In this document: in pieces, positions 14,649-23,907 of the stretch
Layout: each line of letters starts with the position of its first letter
Numbering within the stretch: the first letter of the stretch is position 1
Assembly (NCBI GenBank): GCA_015258065.1
Contig: JABZIZ010000007.1
Span: 1 to 64,000, forward strand
DNA from: Lachnospiraceae bacterium
GTDB lineage: Bacteria; Bacillota; Clostridia; Lachnospirales; Lachnospiraceae
Length of the DNA: 64,000 nucleotides
Reading direction: 5' to 3'
Program-made: the position numbers and the translations under genes
The notes under the pieces: generated by a model
Database searches by the model: none
What the model was told of the DNA's origin: nothing
The model's input: the letters and a program-made list of their open reading frames with translations, nothing else

Positions 14649-17285
14649 TTACCGTCTGTTGGCAATGGCTGCCTGTGCTGCCGCCAGTCTTGCCACCGGC
14701 ACACGATAAGGGCTGCAGGAAACATAGTCCAAACCGATCTTGTGTGCAAATTCCACAGAAGACGGATCGCCGCCGTGCTCGCCGCAGATACCGACTAAGA
14801 GATCCGGACGAGTCTTACGTCCCTTCTCGACCGCCATCTCCATCAGCGCACCGACGCCTTCGGTATCCAGCTTCGCAAACGGATCGGATTCCAGAATCTT
14901 CTCGTCATAGTAGGAAGTTAAGAACTTGCCTGCATCGTCACGAGAGAACCCAAAGGTCATCTGGGTCAGATCGTTGGTACCGAAGCAGTAGAACTCCGCT
15001 TCCTTCGCCAGCTTATCTGCAATCAGGCAGGCTCTCGGGATCTCAATCATCGTTCCGACCTTATAGGAAATGTCTGCCTTTGCCTTGGCAATTTCCTCAT
15101 CTGCAGTCTTCACAATGACCTTCTTCACAAATTCGAATTCCTTCTCGGAACCGGTAAGCGGTACTTCAATCTCCGGGTCCACATTCCAGTCCGGATGATC
15201 CTTCTTGACTTCGATCGCAGCGCCGATGACGGCTCTGGTCTGCATCACGGCGATTTCCGGGAAGGTAACCGCCAGACGGCAGCCGCGGTGTCCCATCATA
15301 GGATTGAATTCTACCAGTCCTGCGATGATGTCCTTGATCTGCTGTACGGTCTTGCCCTGCGCCTTGGCAACCTTCTCGATCTCATCCTCAGTCTTGGGTA
15401 CGAATTCATGAAGCGGCGGATCCAGGAAACGGATGGTCACCGGATCTCCTTCCATCGCTTCTAACAGTTCCTTGAAGTCTGCCTGCTGATAAGGCTGGAT
15501 CTTTGCAAGAGCCGTCTCTCTCTGTTCCAGAGTATCGGAGCAGATCATTTCACGGAAGGCAGCAATTCTGTCCTCATTAAAGAACATGTGCTCCGTACGG
15601 CAAAGGCCGATTCCTTCTGCGCCGAGCTCTCTTGCCTTCTTGGCATCCGTCGGAGTATCCGCATTGGTACGAACCTTCATCTGACGATATTTGTCCGCCC
15701 AGCCCATGATACGGGAGAATTCTCCTGCAATCTTGGCTTCTACGGTCTTAATCTGTCCGTCATAGATATTACCGGTCGTTCCGTCGATGGAGATGAAGTC
15801 TCCTTCATGGAACTCCTTGCCGCCCAGAGTAAACTTCTTATGCTCTTCGTCCATCACGATATCACCGCAACCGGACACACAGCACTCACCCATTCCGCGG
15901 GCAACCACAGCCGCATGGCTGGTCATACCGCCTCTGACGGTCAGGATTCCCTGTGCGCTCTTCATGCCGGTGATGTCTTCCGGAGAGGTCTCCAGACGAA
16001 CCAGAACCACCTTCTCTCCCTTTGCAGCCCATTCCACCGCATCCTCTGCCGTGAATACCACCTTGCCGCAAGCAGCGCCGGGAGAAGCACCCAGTCCCTT
16101 GCCGATCGGTGTAGCCGCCTTTAAAGCTGCCGGATCGAACTGCGGATGCAGAAGGGTGTCCAGGTTTCTGGGATCGATCATCGCTACTGCTTCCTGCTCC
16201 GTCTTCATTCCCTCGTCCACGAGATCGCAGGCGATCTTCAGAGCCGCAGGAGCGGTTCTCTTGCCGTTACGGCACTGCAGCATATACAGCTTGCCGTTCT
16301 CGACGGTAAATTCCATATCCTGCATGTCATGATAATGATCTTCCAGTGTCTTGCAGACGTTCAGGAAGTCCTTATAAGCCTGGGGGAACTTCTGCTCCAT
16401 CTCTACAATCGGCATCGGGGTTCTGACACCGGACACCACGTCTTCGCCCTGCGCATTGGTCAGGAATTCGCCCATCAGCTTCTTCTCGCCGGTTGCGGGA
16501 TCTCTGGTGAATGCCACACCGGTTCCGGAATTCTCATTCAGGTTACCGAAGACCATCGGCATGACATTGACGGCTGTTCCCCAGGAATAAGGGATGTCGT
16601 TGTCTCTACGATAGACATTTGCTCTCGGGTTGTCCCAGGAACGGAAAACGGCTTCAATGGCTAACTTCAGCTGCTCGACCGGATCCGAAGGGAAGTCCTG
16701 TCCCAGCTGTTTCTTATATTCCGCCTTGAACTGTTCCGCAAGCTTCTTCAGATCCTTGGCATCCAGGTCGATGTCGTAGTGAACGCCTTTCTCCGCCTTC
16801 ATCTTGTCAATCAGTTGTTCAAAATATTTCTTGCCGACTTCCATGACGACATCGGAGAACATCTGGATGAATCTGCGGTAGGAGTCATACACAAAACGCT
16901 CGAATTTCGGGTCCGGATTTCCCTGAATCATCGCTGCAACCACTTCGTCGTTCAAACCCAGATTCAGAATGGTGTCCATCATACCGGGCATGGAAGCGCG
17001 TGCACCGGAACGAACGGAAACCAGAAGCGGATTCTTGAGATCGCCGAACTTCTTGCCGTTCTCCTCTTCCATCTTCTTCACGCCGTCCATCGCCTGTCCC
17101 ATGATCTCATCATTGATATGGCGGCCATCTTCGTAATACTGTGTGCAGGCTTCCGTCGTGATGGTGAAGCCCTGAGGCACCGGGAGACCGATGTTGGTCA
17201 TTTCCGCAAGGTTTGCGCCTTTACCGCCGAGAAGCTCGCGCATATTGGCATTTCCCTCGTTGAACATATAAACCCATTTTGCCAT
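14649..17285 (-). CDS. ppdK: Pyruvate, phosphate dikinase
   Basis: The 878-residue enzyme reversibly makes PEP, AMP and PPi from pyruvate, ATP and Pi, a central glycolytic/gluconeogenic step in many anaerobic Clostridia. The N-terminal ATP-grasp domain begins KWVYMFNEGNANMRELLGGKG. The phosphohistidine loop GGMTSHAAVVARGMGECC lies near residue 455. The C-terminal TIM barrel carries GCRLAVTFPEIAVMQ and GICGEHGGDPSSV, with the catalytic Cys. ATG at 17285 has GAGGAATGG upstream and gives the family length; an upstream in-frame ATG would add 32 unrelated residues. It is transcribed alone. Confidence 0.97.
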   Translation of the reverse strand: MAKWVYMFNEGNANMRELLGGKGANLAEMTNIGLPVPQGFTITTEACTQYYEDGRHINDEIMGQAMDGVKKMEEENGKKFGDLKNPLLVSVRSGARASMPGMMDTILNLGLNDEVVAAMIQGNPDPKFERFVYDSYRRFIQMFSDVVMEVGKKYFEQLIDKMKAEKGVHYDIDLDAKDLKKLAEQFKAEYKKQLGQDFPSDPVEQLKLAIEAVFRSWDNPRANVYRRDNDIPYSWGTAVNVMPMVFGNLNENSGTGVAFTRDPATGEKKLMGEFLTNAQGEDVVSGVRTPMPIVEMEQKFPQAYKDFLNVCKTLEDHYHDMQDMEFTVENGKLYMLQCRNGKRTAPAALKIACDLVDEGMKTEQEAVAMIDPRNLDTLLHPQFDPAALKAATPIGKGLGASPGAACGKVVFTAEDAVEWAAKGEKVVLVRLETSPEDITGMKSAQGILTVRGGMTSHAAVVARGMGECCVSGCGDIVMDEEHKKFTLGGKEFHEGDFISIDGTTGNIYDGQIKTVEAKIAGEFSRIMGWADKYRQMKVRTNADTPTDAKKARELGAEGIGLCRTEHMFFNEDRIAAFREMICSDTLEQRETALAKIQPYQQADFKELLEAMEGDPVTIRFLDPPLHEFVPKTEDEIEKVAKAQGKTVQQIKDIIAGLVEFNPMMGHRGCRLAVTFPEIAVMQTRAVIGAAIEVKKDHPDWNVDPEIEVPLTGSEKEFEFVKKVIVKTADEEIAKAKADISYKVGTMIEIPRACLIADKLAKEAEFYCFGTNDLTQMTFGFSRDDAGKFLTSYYDEKILESDPFAKLDTEGVGALMEMAVEKGRKTRPDLLVGICGEHGGDPSSVEFAHKIGLDYVSCSPYRVPVARLAAAQAAIANRR

Positions 17286-17464
17286 TTGCCATTCCTCATT
17301 TTTCTGCGCCGCATTTGTCATCCACGAATGCTCCGCATGCAGCGCCGACACGGAATCCGCGGTCGAGTTTCCCCGAATCACTTCTTTATGATAAGTTCTG
17401 CCTGGGCAGATACCTATTCACCCTTTGGAACATAGAAAAAAGAGCCAACCTTACACAGTGAAAT

Positions 17465-18400
17465 TCAGCCATGCGGTCCACCCTTTGGAAGAAAGCTGTC
17501 AAAAATAAAGAGGTCGAAGAAAGCACGGTTGTCTTCCAAATCCTTCTCGGAACGAATCGTCCACGCAACGGAGGTGGCATGAAACCACGCGCGGCACAGA
17601 CGCCTGGAAAGATTATTTCTGCAGCGGTAATTATAAGCTATAAAGTCCGGTCTTGTCAAAAAATTGCAGAGCAGATGTTTGACAAAAAAATGAAAAATTC
17701 TTGCGCCGATCTGTGACGCAGGATCCTGGAAAGCAGTAGACAACTGTCCGCGGAACACTTCCGGGTGTCTGAAGCGGAACCAGCATACAAAAAGGGGCTG
17801 AAAAGACTCGATGCAATAAATCCCTTTTTTGCCATATTCCCGCAAAAGCGCATCGACTTTTTCACAAAGAGAAAAGTCCAGTGTCTCCGCCTTGAGTTCC
17901 ACAATGAGCGGCACCCTGCCGTCCACCAGATTCAAAACCTCTTCAAACGTCGGAATCTTTTCCTCCGAGTCCTGAAGGTGAAACTGTTGAAGCTCCTTCA
18001 GGGTATAATCCAGGACCCTTCCGGATACCTCCGGTGTTTCCGGAACATCCGAAGAGGAAGCACCCTCTTTTGGACGCTCTGCAGCACTCCCCTTTTCCTT
18101 TGTGCTCTCTCCCCTTGCCATGCGTGCCAATGTCCCGTCGTGGAACACCACCGGAACGCCGTCCGCCGTCAGCTGTACGTCCAGCTCAATTCCGTATCCC
18201 GCATCAACCGCACGGCGAAACGCCGCAAGCGAATTCTCCGGTATCCCGGCGGAATGGTCAAACAAGCCGCGGTGCGCATAGAGAACTCCCATAAACGGTT
18301 CTTTTCCGGGTCTGTTCCACATCCGCGGCATCACCATCCAAAGATACAGTACCGTAAGAAGCAACCACACTCCAAGCATCGGGAGCAAATAAGCGATCAT
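17465..18400 (-). CDS. Glycerophosphodiester phosphodiesterase with one membrane anchor
   Basis: The 311-residue protein begins with a single membrane helix (MIAYLLPMLGVWLLLTVLYLW in outline) and then a GDPD TIM barrel. The catalytic motifs are YAHRG near residue 43, IELDVQLT near 71-78 with the metal-binding Glu and Asp, and VFHDG with the second His. It cleaves glycerophosphodiesters from lipid turnover to glycerol 3-phosphate and an alcohol. A charged, low-complexity insert (about 98-123) separates the HD motif from the rest of the barrel. It starts behind AAGGAGATGGATG and lies upstream of ppdK with no clear link. Confidence 0.92.
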   Translation of the reverse strand: MIAYLLPMLGVWLLLTVLYLWMVMPRMWNRPGKEPFMGVLYAHRGLFDHSAGIPENSLAAFRRAVDAGYGIELDVQLTADGVPVVFHDGTLARMARGESTKEKGSAAERPKEGASSSDVPETPEVSGRVLDYTLKELQQFHLQDSEEKIPTFEEVLNLVDGRVPLIVELKAETLDFSLCEKVDALLREYGKKGIYCIESFQPLFVCWFRFRHPEVFRGQLSTAFQDPASQIGARIFHFFVKHLLCNFLTRPDFIAYNYRCRNNLSRRLCRAWFHATSVAWTIRSEKDLEDNRAFFDLFIFDSFLPKGGPHG

Positions 18401-18468
18401 CCTACATCCATCTCCTTGCTATCTGAATCACCACAGAAATTCTAATACAGGGTGCAAGAAACCGCAAG

Positions 18469-18524
18469 AAAAAATCATTCTCCGCTGAAATATATCTTTC
18501 TTCCAGCGGAAAATGATTTTTTAC
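18469..18524 (-). terminator. Terminator of the Cache chemoreceptor gene
   Basis: A long, nearly continuous stem pairs AAAATCATTCTCCGCTG with CAGCGGAAAATGATTTT around a 15-nt loop, leaving a T run on either strand. It lies 40 nt past the stop of the chemoreceptor at 18563 and may serve both directions. Confidence 0.85.
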
Positions 18525-18562
18525 CGTAGGGACAAATCCCTTGCCTTCTCTTAAAAAACTTC

Positions 18563-20344
18563 TTATACGGCAGGTGCGGTTTGAACTACGTTCACACCCT
18601 CTATCGTATTTCCCTGCGCATCCTGCGCTTCCACCATCTTGAAGTAGCTGATATCTCCTTCCAGATGATCGGAAACTTCCTTCAGTCTCTTGGCGGCATG
18701 CGCCATGGTGGTGATGTTTGCATTCAGTTCTTCCATAGAGGCGTATGTTTCCTGCGTAGCAGCTGCATTGTCCTGAATAATTCCGGACAAGTTGGAAATC
18801 ACGCTCTCCACGTTATTTTTGGAGGTTCCAGCCGCATCGGTATTGTTGCTGATCTCTCCTGTCTCTGCTTGGTATTTTTCCACGCCCTTGATGACGAGGC
18901 CGAACTTATCCATGGTCTGCTTTAATTTTTCCTGCTGCTCGGAAACTGCATTGCGGACGGTATCCATGATACTAACCGACTTCACCGACTGCTCCGACAG
19001 CTCTCTGATGACCTCCTCGATGCTGGTCGCAGATTCGCTCGACTGGTTGGCCAGCTTTCGAATTTCATCCGCAACCACCGCAAATCCCTTGCCGTTTTCT
19101 CCGGCTCTGGCCGCCTCAATCGAAGCATTGAGCGAGAGGAGATTGGTTCTGCTGGCGATGTCCGTGATGATGTTGATGGCCTCTTTGATCTTCTCCGCAG
19201 ACTCATTGGTCCTTGCCACCTGTTCCGCAATGCTCTCAATTGCCTCAATCGACTGGTCATTCGAATTGGAAAGTTCCCGGATAATGGCGCTCGATTCGTC
19301 GGAGGCTTTTTTCATATCTCCCGACATGGCGTTGAGATCTTCTACATTCGTCAAAATGCGCTCGATCACGCCGCCCATATCTCCCATATCGTGGGTGACC
19401 GTATCGGCGATGCCGGACTGTTCGACGGCTCCCTGTGAGATGTGCTCTACCGCCTTGCTGATGTTGCCCGCCGCCTCATCGGACTGGTTGGCCACGGTGG
19501 AGAGATTCTCACTGGCTTCCAGAAGCGTTGCCATGGAAGTGCGAATTCCCTTCACCGCCTCTCTCAGCTTGAGGCGAAGCTCCCGAATGTGCCTTGCCAT
19601 ATCCCCGATTTCATCCGAACGCTCCATGACCTTGCGGTCCATCCGGCTGTCCAGGTCTCCCGAGGAGAGAACCACGATGTAATCCGATACCTTTTGAATC
19701 GCCTTTGACATGCGTCTGGATTCCAACACGCTGGCAACCACTCCCAGCAAGAGAACCACCAGTCCCGCCAGGATCAATTGGAAAACACTTTTCTGAATCG
19801 ACTGATTCATTTTGGCTGCCGGGACCCCTGCAAAGGTCATTCCGATAATCGATTGATCGGCATTTCTGACCGGCATATAACAGACGAAGTACTTCTCTCC
19901 GTTCACCTCTCCCTTGGTGGACATATAGGTCTGACCCTTTTTTAATACCTGATCCACCACCGCCGCAGAGGCCTTGGTTCCGACGAGCCTCTTCCCGCTG
20001 GAAGCATCTTCCACCGTCGTTAAGAGTCTCGTATCTCCGTAAAAAAAGGTGAGCTCATAACCGGTCGCTTCCTTCAAATTGTCGACCAGATCAAAATCTC
20101 CGGTCAGTTTCCAGTCTCCCTTATACACATCTCCCTTTTTATCCTGGTGATAATCTCCATCCGCGGAATATGCAAGGGCGCCGCTAAAACCCGCCGAAAC
20201 ACTCTGCAAAGCCTCCTCGATGATCTTCTGCCTGATCACGCCCGCCGAAACGAAGGTGATGACGATCATCATGATCAAAAGCGGATTCACCGTCATCAGC
20301 AAAAGCCGCACCATCATGTTCAGTCTGAACTTCCCGTCCTTCAT
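18563..20344 (-). CDS. Methyl-accepting chemotaxis protein with a Cache-like sensor
   Basis: The 593-residue receptor has a membrane helix at about 10-35, an extracytoplasmic alpha/beta sensor (about 40-185) and a second helix (LILAGLVVLLLGVVASVL). The sensor includes LTFFYGDTRLLTT, KASAAVVDQVLKKGQTYMS and YMPVRNADQSIIGMTFAG, the pattern of single-Cache chemoreceptors for small organic ligands. HAMP and a signalling coiled coil follow, with ASRTNLLSLNASIEAARAGE. ATG at 20344 is 9 nt from AGGAGG; the ATG at 20353 touches that site and is rejected. A terminator-like hairpin lies in its leader. Confidence 0.95.
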   Translation of the reverse strand: MKDGKFRLNMMVRLLLMTVNPLLIMMIVITFVSAGVIRQKIIEEALQSVSAGFSGALAYSADGDYHQDKKGDVYKGDWKLTGDFDLVDNLKEATGYELTFFYGDTRLLTTVEDASSGKRLVGTKASAAVVDQVLKKGQTYMSTKGEVNGEKYFVCYMPVRNADQSIIGMTFAGVPAAKMNQSIQKSVFQLILAGLVVLLLGVVASVLESRRMSKAIQKVSDYIVVLSSGDLDSRMDRKVMERSDEIGDMARHIRELRLKLREAVKGIRTSMATLLEASENLSTVANQSDEAAGNISKAVEHISQGAVEQSGIADTVTHDMGDMGGVIERILTNVEDLNAMSGDMKKASDESSAIIRELSNSNDQSIEAIESIAEQVARTNESAEKIKEAINIITDIASRTNLLSLNASIEAARAGENGKGFAVVADEIRKLANQSSESATSIEEVIRELSEQSVKSVSIMDTVRNAVSEQQEKLKQTMDKFGLVIKGVEKYQAETGEISNNTDAAGTSKNNVESVISNLSGIIQDNAAATQETYASMEELNANITTMAHAAKRLKEVSDHLEGDISYFKMVEAQDAQGNTIEGVNVVQTAPAV

Positions 20345-20397
20345 ATCCTCCATCCTCCTGATTGACTCCCTGCCAGTGCAACGTAACCTGGACTTTT

Positions 20398-20447
20398 AAA
20401 AAAAGACATTTCGTCTCAACAAATCCTTTCATTGAAACAAAATGTCT
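20398..20447 (-). terminator. Hairpin and T run upstream of the Cache chemoreceptor
   Basis: AGACATTTCGTCTCAA (20404-20419) pairs with TTGAAACAAAATGTCT (20432-20447), 16 positions with two G-T pairs and a 12-nt loop, followed on the minus strand by seven T residues. It can terminate the gene at 20583. It also lies just after the putative chemoreceptor promoter and could attenuate it. Confidence 0.75.
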
Positions 20448-20460
20448 AAGACTTCTATTT

Positions 20461-20487
20461 ATATCGGAGAAATACAGAAAAAATGTA
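20461..20487 (-). promoter_or_regulatory. Possible sigma-28-like promoter of the Cache chemoreceptor
   Basis: Minus-strand TACA, 15 nt, TCCGATAT fits TAAA-N15-GCCGATAA in nine of twelve positions. It is weaker than the other two receptor promoters and lies about 115 nt before the ATG. Confidence 0.4.
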
Positions 20488-20582
20488 GAGGAAATGCGAT
20501 TCTACGGAAGATTTTTTACCGCTTTTCCGTTGGAAAATCCCCTTGATGTACGATCAGTGAATCCTTAGGTTTTCTTCCTGCT

Positions 20583-21119
20583 TTAGCCTTCGGGAACATA
20601 CGCCCTTCTTGCCGCACTGATCATCGGCTTCTCTTCCTCCCCTGCCTGCTCTTGCACCTGGGCCTTCGCCGGATGCGCTGCCTCATCATCCTTTGTTTGC
20701 ACATACGCATGGTCATTCGCCAGAGGTGTCACCTCTTCCTCTTTCGTCTGCACGTCTGCATGCGCATCCGCCGGATGCACCGCCTCTGCGTCCTGCTGAT
20801 TCTGTGTTGAAAGTGCCTGATCCTCTAACGGCACCTCATCCTGGTGCAACAGACCTGTTGTTTCCTGCTCCACCGTTACTTCGGCATTTCCACTTGCGTA
20901 AGCAACCCCGTGAAAAATGCCGGCTCCTCCGAGAAGCATCAGAGAGGCGACGCCTCCTTTTACCCATTCCTTCCGCCCTGCAGAACGGTTGGCCTCCCCT
21001 CCCGCACGCAAGCTTCTCTTCTCTGCGAAGCGTCCATGAATTACCGATCTCAATTCTTCGTTTCTATTTGCTCTATTTGCCTGATTGTCTTTGATTGTGT
21101 CTCTGATCCCACTTTGCAT
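20583..21119 (-). CDS. Hypothetical single-pass protein with degenerate repeats
   Basis: I do not recognise this 178-residue product. It has a charged N-terminal cytoplasmic segment (1-55, rich in Arg, Asn and Glu), one hydrophobic stretch (about 56-76, WVKGGVASLMLLGGAGIFHG) and an acidic tail. The tail carries repeated HADVQTKEEE, HAYVQTKDDE and related units with A-H-P-A linkers. The topology suggests an anti-sigma-like or envelope protein, but no domain supports either. ATG at 21119 is favoured over a GTG three codons earlier. Confidence in coding is moderate. Confidence 0.6.
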   Translation of the reverse strand: MQSGIRDTIKDNQANRANRNEELRSVIHGRFAEKRSLRAGGEANRSAGRKEWVKGGVASLMLLGGAGIFHGVAYASGNAEVTVEQETTGLLHQDEVPLEDQALSTQNQQDAEAVHPADAHADVQTKEEEVTPLANDHAYVQTKDDEAAHPAKAQVQEQAGEEEKPMISAARRAYVPEG

Positions 21120-21260
21120 TGTCAACACCTGTCCACCCTGACTTTCACAATCATTGTAATTATCATATTTTCAGCTTTATGTAGTTTTGCATAATTTATT
21201 ATGATTGTCAAGCCTTTGCGGCAAAATATCCGCAGGATTGTTTCAGTGATCCTGAAAGTG

Positions 21261-22898
21261 TCAGTTGTCCTCTTCGGATTCATCCATCTGGTAGACCGTA
21301 CGTTTTCTGGCCTCCTCATCCGAAGCCAGGTACTCGTCATAGGTGGTCCGTTTGTCGATCAGGCTGCCATCCGGCAGAATCTCCATGATGCGATTGGCCG
21401 TGGTCTCGACCACCTGATGATCTCTACAGGCGAACAGCTCCACCCCCGGGAATTTGATCATCCCGTTGTTGAGGGCGGTAATCGATTCCATATCCAGGTG
21501 ATTCGTTGGCTCGTCAAAGATCAGGACATTGGCACCGGAAATCATCATCTTGGACAAAAGACAGCGCACCTTTTCTCCTCCGGAAAGAACCTTCAGACGT
21601 TTCACACCGTCTTCTCCCGCAAAAAGCATTCTGCCCAGAAAGCCGCGCACATAGGTGGCATCTTTGTTTTCGGAATATCCCGTCAGCCATTCAGCGATGG
21701 TTGCATCCGAATCAAACTCCTTCGTGGAATCCTTGGGAAAATAGGACAGAGAAGTGGTAATCCCCCACTTGTACTGCCCCTCATCCGCTTCCAACTCTCC
21801 CGTCAGAATGCGGAAAAGAGTGGTCTTGGCCAGTTCATTTCCTCCCACAAAGGCGATCTTATCCTCCCTCTGCACGGTGAAGGAAATGTGGTCAAGGATC
21901 TTGACGCCGTTTAACGTCTTGCTGATTCCCTCCACTTCCAGTACTTCGTTTCCAATCTCACGATCCGGACGGAAATCGATATAGGGATATTTTCTGCTGG
22001 AAGGGCGGATGTCATCCAGTTCGATTTTCTCCAGGGCCTTCTTTCTGGACGTCGCCTGTTTGGACTTGGAAGCATTGGCGGAGAACCTGGCGATGAACTC
22101 CTTTAATTCCTTAATCTGTTCCTCTTTCTTCTTGTTCGCCTCTTTCATCTGGCGCACCATGAGCTGGGATGACTCGTACCAGAAATCGTAATTTCCGGCG
22201 AACAGCGTGATTTTGCCATAGTCAATATCCGCAATATAAGTGCAAACCTTATTGAGGAAATAACGGTCGTGCGAAACCACGATCACGGTATTTTCAAAAT
22301 TGATCAGAAACTCTTCCAGCCAGTCGATCGCATCCATATCCAGATGGTTGGTCGGCTCATCTAAGAGCAGAATATCCGGATTTCCGAAAAGCGCCCTGGC
22401 CAGCAGCACCTTCACCTTCTGTGCGCCACCCAGATCCTTCATCAATCGGTTGTGGAACTCGGTCGGGATCCCCAGGCCGTTTAAGAGGCTCTCCGCATCC
22501 GCTTCGGCTTCCCAGCCGTTCATCTCGGCAAATTCTCCCTCTAACTCACTGGCCCTGATGCCATCCTCGTCGCTGAAATCTTCCTTGGCATAGATGGCGT
22601 CTTTTTCCTGCATAATTTGAAAAAGGCGGGCATTTCCCTGAATGACCGTACTGAGCACCACCTGATCGTCGTATTTAAAATGATCCTGCTCCAAAAAAGA
22701 GAGCCTCTCGCCCGGTGTGATGAATACATCTCCACTCGTTGTCTCCAGACGACCGGAGAGGATTTTCAAAAAGGTGGACTTTCCTGCGCCGTTGGCGCCG
22801 ATGATGCCGTAGCAGTTGCCTGCTGTAAATTTGATGTTGACGTCTTCAAAAAGCGCTTTTTTACCGACGCGCAGTGTGACATTGTTTGCCTGAATCAT
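21261..22898 (-). CDS. ABC-F family ATPase
   Basis: The 545-residue protein has two ABC domains and no membrane segments, the ABC-F design that acts at the ribosome E site. Domain 1 has IIGANGAGKST near residue 33, LGGAQKVKVLLARALF and LLLDEPTNHLDMDAIDWL. A charged linker of about 80 residues follows. Domain 2 has a non-classical Walker A, VGGNELAKTTL, but intact LSGGEKVRCLLSKMM and LIFDEPTNHLDMES. It resembles the YbiT/YkpA group rather than antibiotic-resistance ABC-F proteins. It starts behind AAAGGAG and follows the PHP gene by about 12 nt. Confidence 0.93.
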   Translation of the reverse strand: MIQANNVTLRVGKKALFEDVNIKFTAGNCYGIIGANGAGKSTFLKILSGRLETTSGDVFITPGERLSFLEQDHFKYDDQVVLSTVIQGNARLFQIMQEKDAIYAKEDFSDEDGIRASELEGEFAEMNGWEAEADAESLLNGLGIPTEFHNRLMKDLGGAQKVKVLLARALFGNPDILLLDEPTNHLDMDAIDWLEEFLINFENTVIVVSHDRYFLNKVCTYIADIDYGKITLFAGNYDFWYESSQLMVRQMKEANKKKEEQIKELKEFIARFSANASKSKQATSRKKALEKIELDDIRPSSRKYPYIDFRPDREIGNEVLEVEGISKTLNGVKILDHISFTVQREDKIAFVGGNELAKTTLFRILTGELEADEGQYKWGITTSLSYFPKDSTKEFDSDATIAEWLTGYSENKDATYVRGFLGRMLFAGEDGVKRLKVLSGGEKVRCLLSKMMISGANVLIFDEPTNHLDMESITALNNGMIKFPGVELFACRDHQVVETTANRIMEILPDGSLIDKRTTYDEYLASDEEARKRTVYQMDESEEDN

Positions 22899-22910
22899 GC
22901 AAAAACTCCT

Positions 22911-23789
22911 TTATTTTGATACGCCCGGGATGATTCTCTTCTCCCGTAACTTCTCCAACAGATCTTCCGGCACAAAGAGGTGACCGTAGCCGGTCGCCAG
23001 ATCTAGTCCCGGCTTGTTCTCGCCATGGAAATCGCTGCCGCCGCTGATTCTCAAATCAAATTCCTGCGCCAGCTTCCTGATGTAACGCTCATCTGCCTCG
23101 GTATGCGTCGGATAAATCGCCTCGATGCCGACGAGGCCTGCCTCCTTCATCGTTCTCAGGAGCACTCTTAAATCCGCATCCGGCAGACGGTACAGCATGG
23201 GATGCGCCAGAACCGGAACGCCTTCCGCCTCCCTGATCATCCGAACCGCATCCACGGGAGTGACCTTTTCTCTTGGCACATAGCAGGGACAGCCTTCTCC
23301 GATATATTTCTCAAAAGCCTCTTTGATGCTCTTCACATATCCGTGGTTGAAAAGATATCTCCCGTAATGGGCGCGCGTAATCACGCCGTCCTGAAATTCC
23401 CTCATCAGCTGTTCATAAGTGACCGGCATCCCCGCCTCCGTCAGCTTTTCACACATCTTGTGATTTCTGGTGATACGGGATTCAATAAAATGCCTGAGAT
23501 TCTGCTGAAAGCGCTCCAGATGATAATTGATGAACAGACCAACCACATGAATATCATGATCTTCTTCATGAATCCGGAAGATGGTGGAAAATTCGATGCC
23601 GGGAACCAGCTCCATCTGCGGCGCATAACGCCTTACCCAGTCTGCTGCCTCGTTCAGGCCTGCCGTCGTGTCATGATCCGTCAGTGCAATAGCCTTTAAA
23701 TTCTTCTTCGCCGCATAGGCCATCAGTTCTGACGGGGAAAAGGTTCCATCGGACTTCAGTGAATGAGAATGCAGATCAATTGCCCTCAT
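22911..23789 (-). CDS. PHP-domain phosphoesterase (TrpH/YciV-like)
   Basis: The 292-residue protein starts MRAIDLHSHSLKSDGTFSP and includes ALTDHDT, ELVPGIEFS, VLAHPM and GSDFHGENK, the four metal-binding PHP motifs. Members include the 5'-3' exoribonuclease/3',5'-nucleotide phosphatase YciV (RNase AM). A strong GGAGG lies before the ATG. It probably forms an operon with the ABC-F gene 12 nt downstream, which would place both in RNA or ribosome upkeep, an inference from position. Confidence 0.9.
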   Translation of the reverse strand: MRAIDLHSHSLKSDGTFSPSELMAYAAKKNLKAIALTDHDTTAGLNEAADWVRRYAPQMELVPGIEFSTIFRIHEEDHDIHVVGLFINYHLERFQQNLRHFIESRITRNHKMCEKLTEAGMPVTYEQLMREFQDGVITRAHYGRYLFNHGYVKSIKEAFEKYIGEGCPCYVPREKVTPVDAVRMIREAEGVPVLAHPMLYRLPDADLRVLLRTMKEAGLVGIEAIYPTHTEADERYIRKLAQEFDLRISGGSDFHGENKPGLDLATGYGHLFVPEDLLEKLREKRIIPGVSK

Positions 23790-23907
23790 ACGTTCCTCCT
23801 ATCAACCTTCAAAAAGCGGTTTTTATATCGTATCATAAAGCCTCTACTACCGCAAACCGAAGTGAATCAGCCTCTGTCGCTCTCCGCTTGAGTCGGATAT
23901 CTCTCCT

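Noticed and set aside
17286..17381. 32-residue N-terminal extension of PPDK
   Set aside because: The ATG at 17285 has a ribosome-binding site and gives the normal N-terminus and length.
18792..19682. Plus-strand open frame of 296 codons rich in Ser and Leu
   Set aside because: Antisense of a chemoreceptor coiled coil, which often leaves an open frame because of its codon bias.
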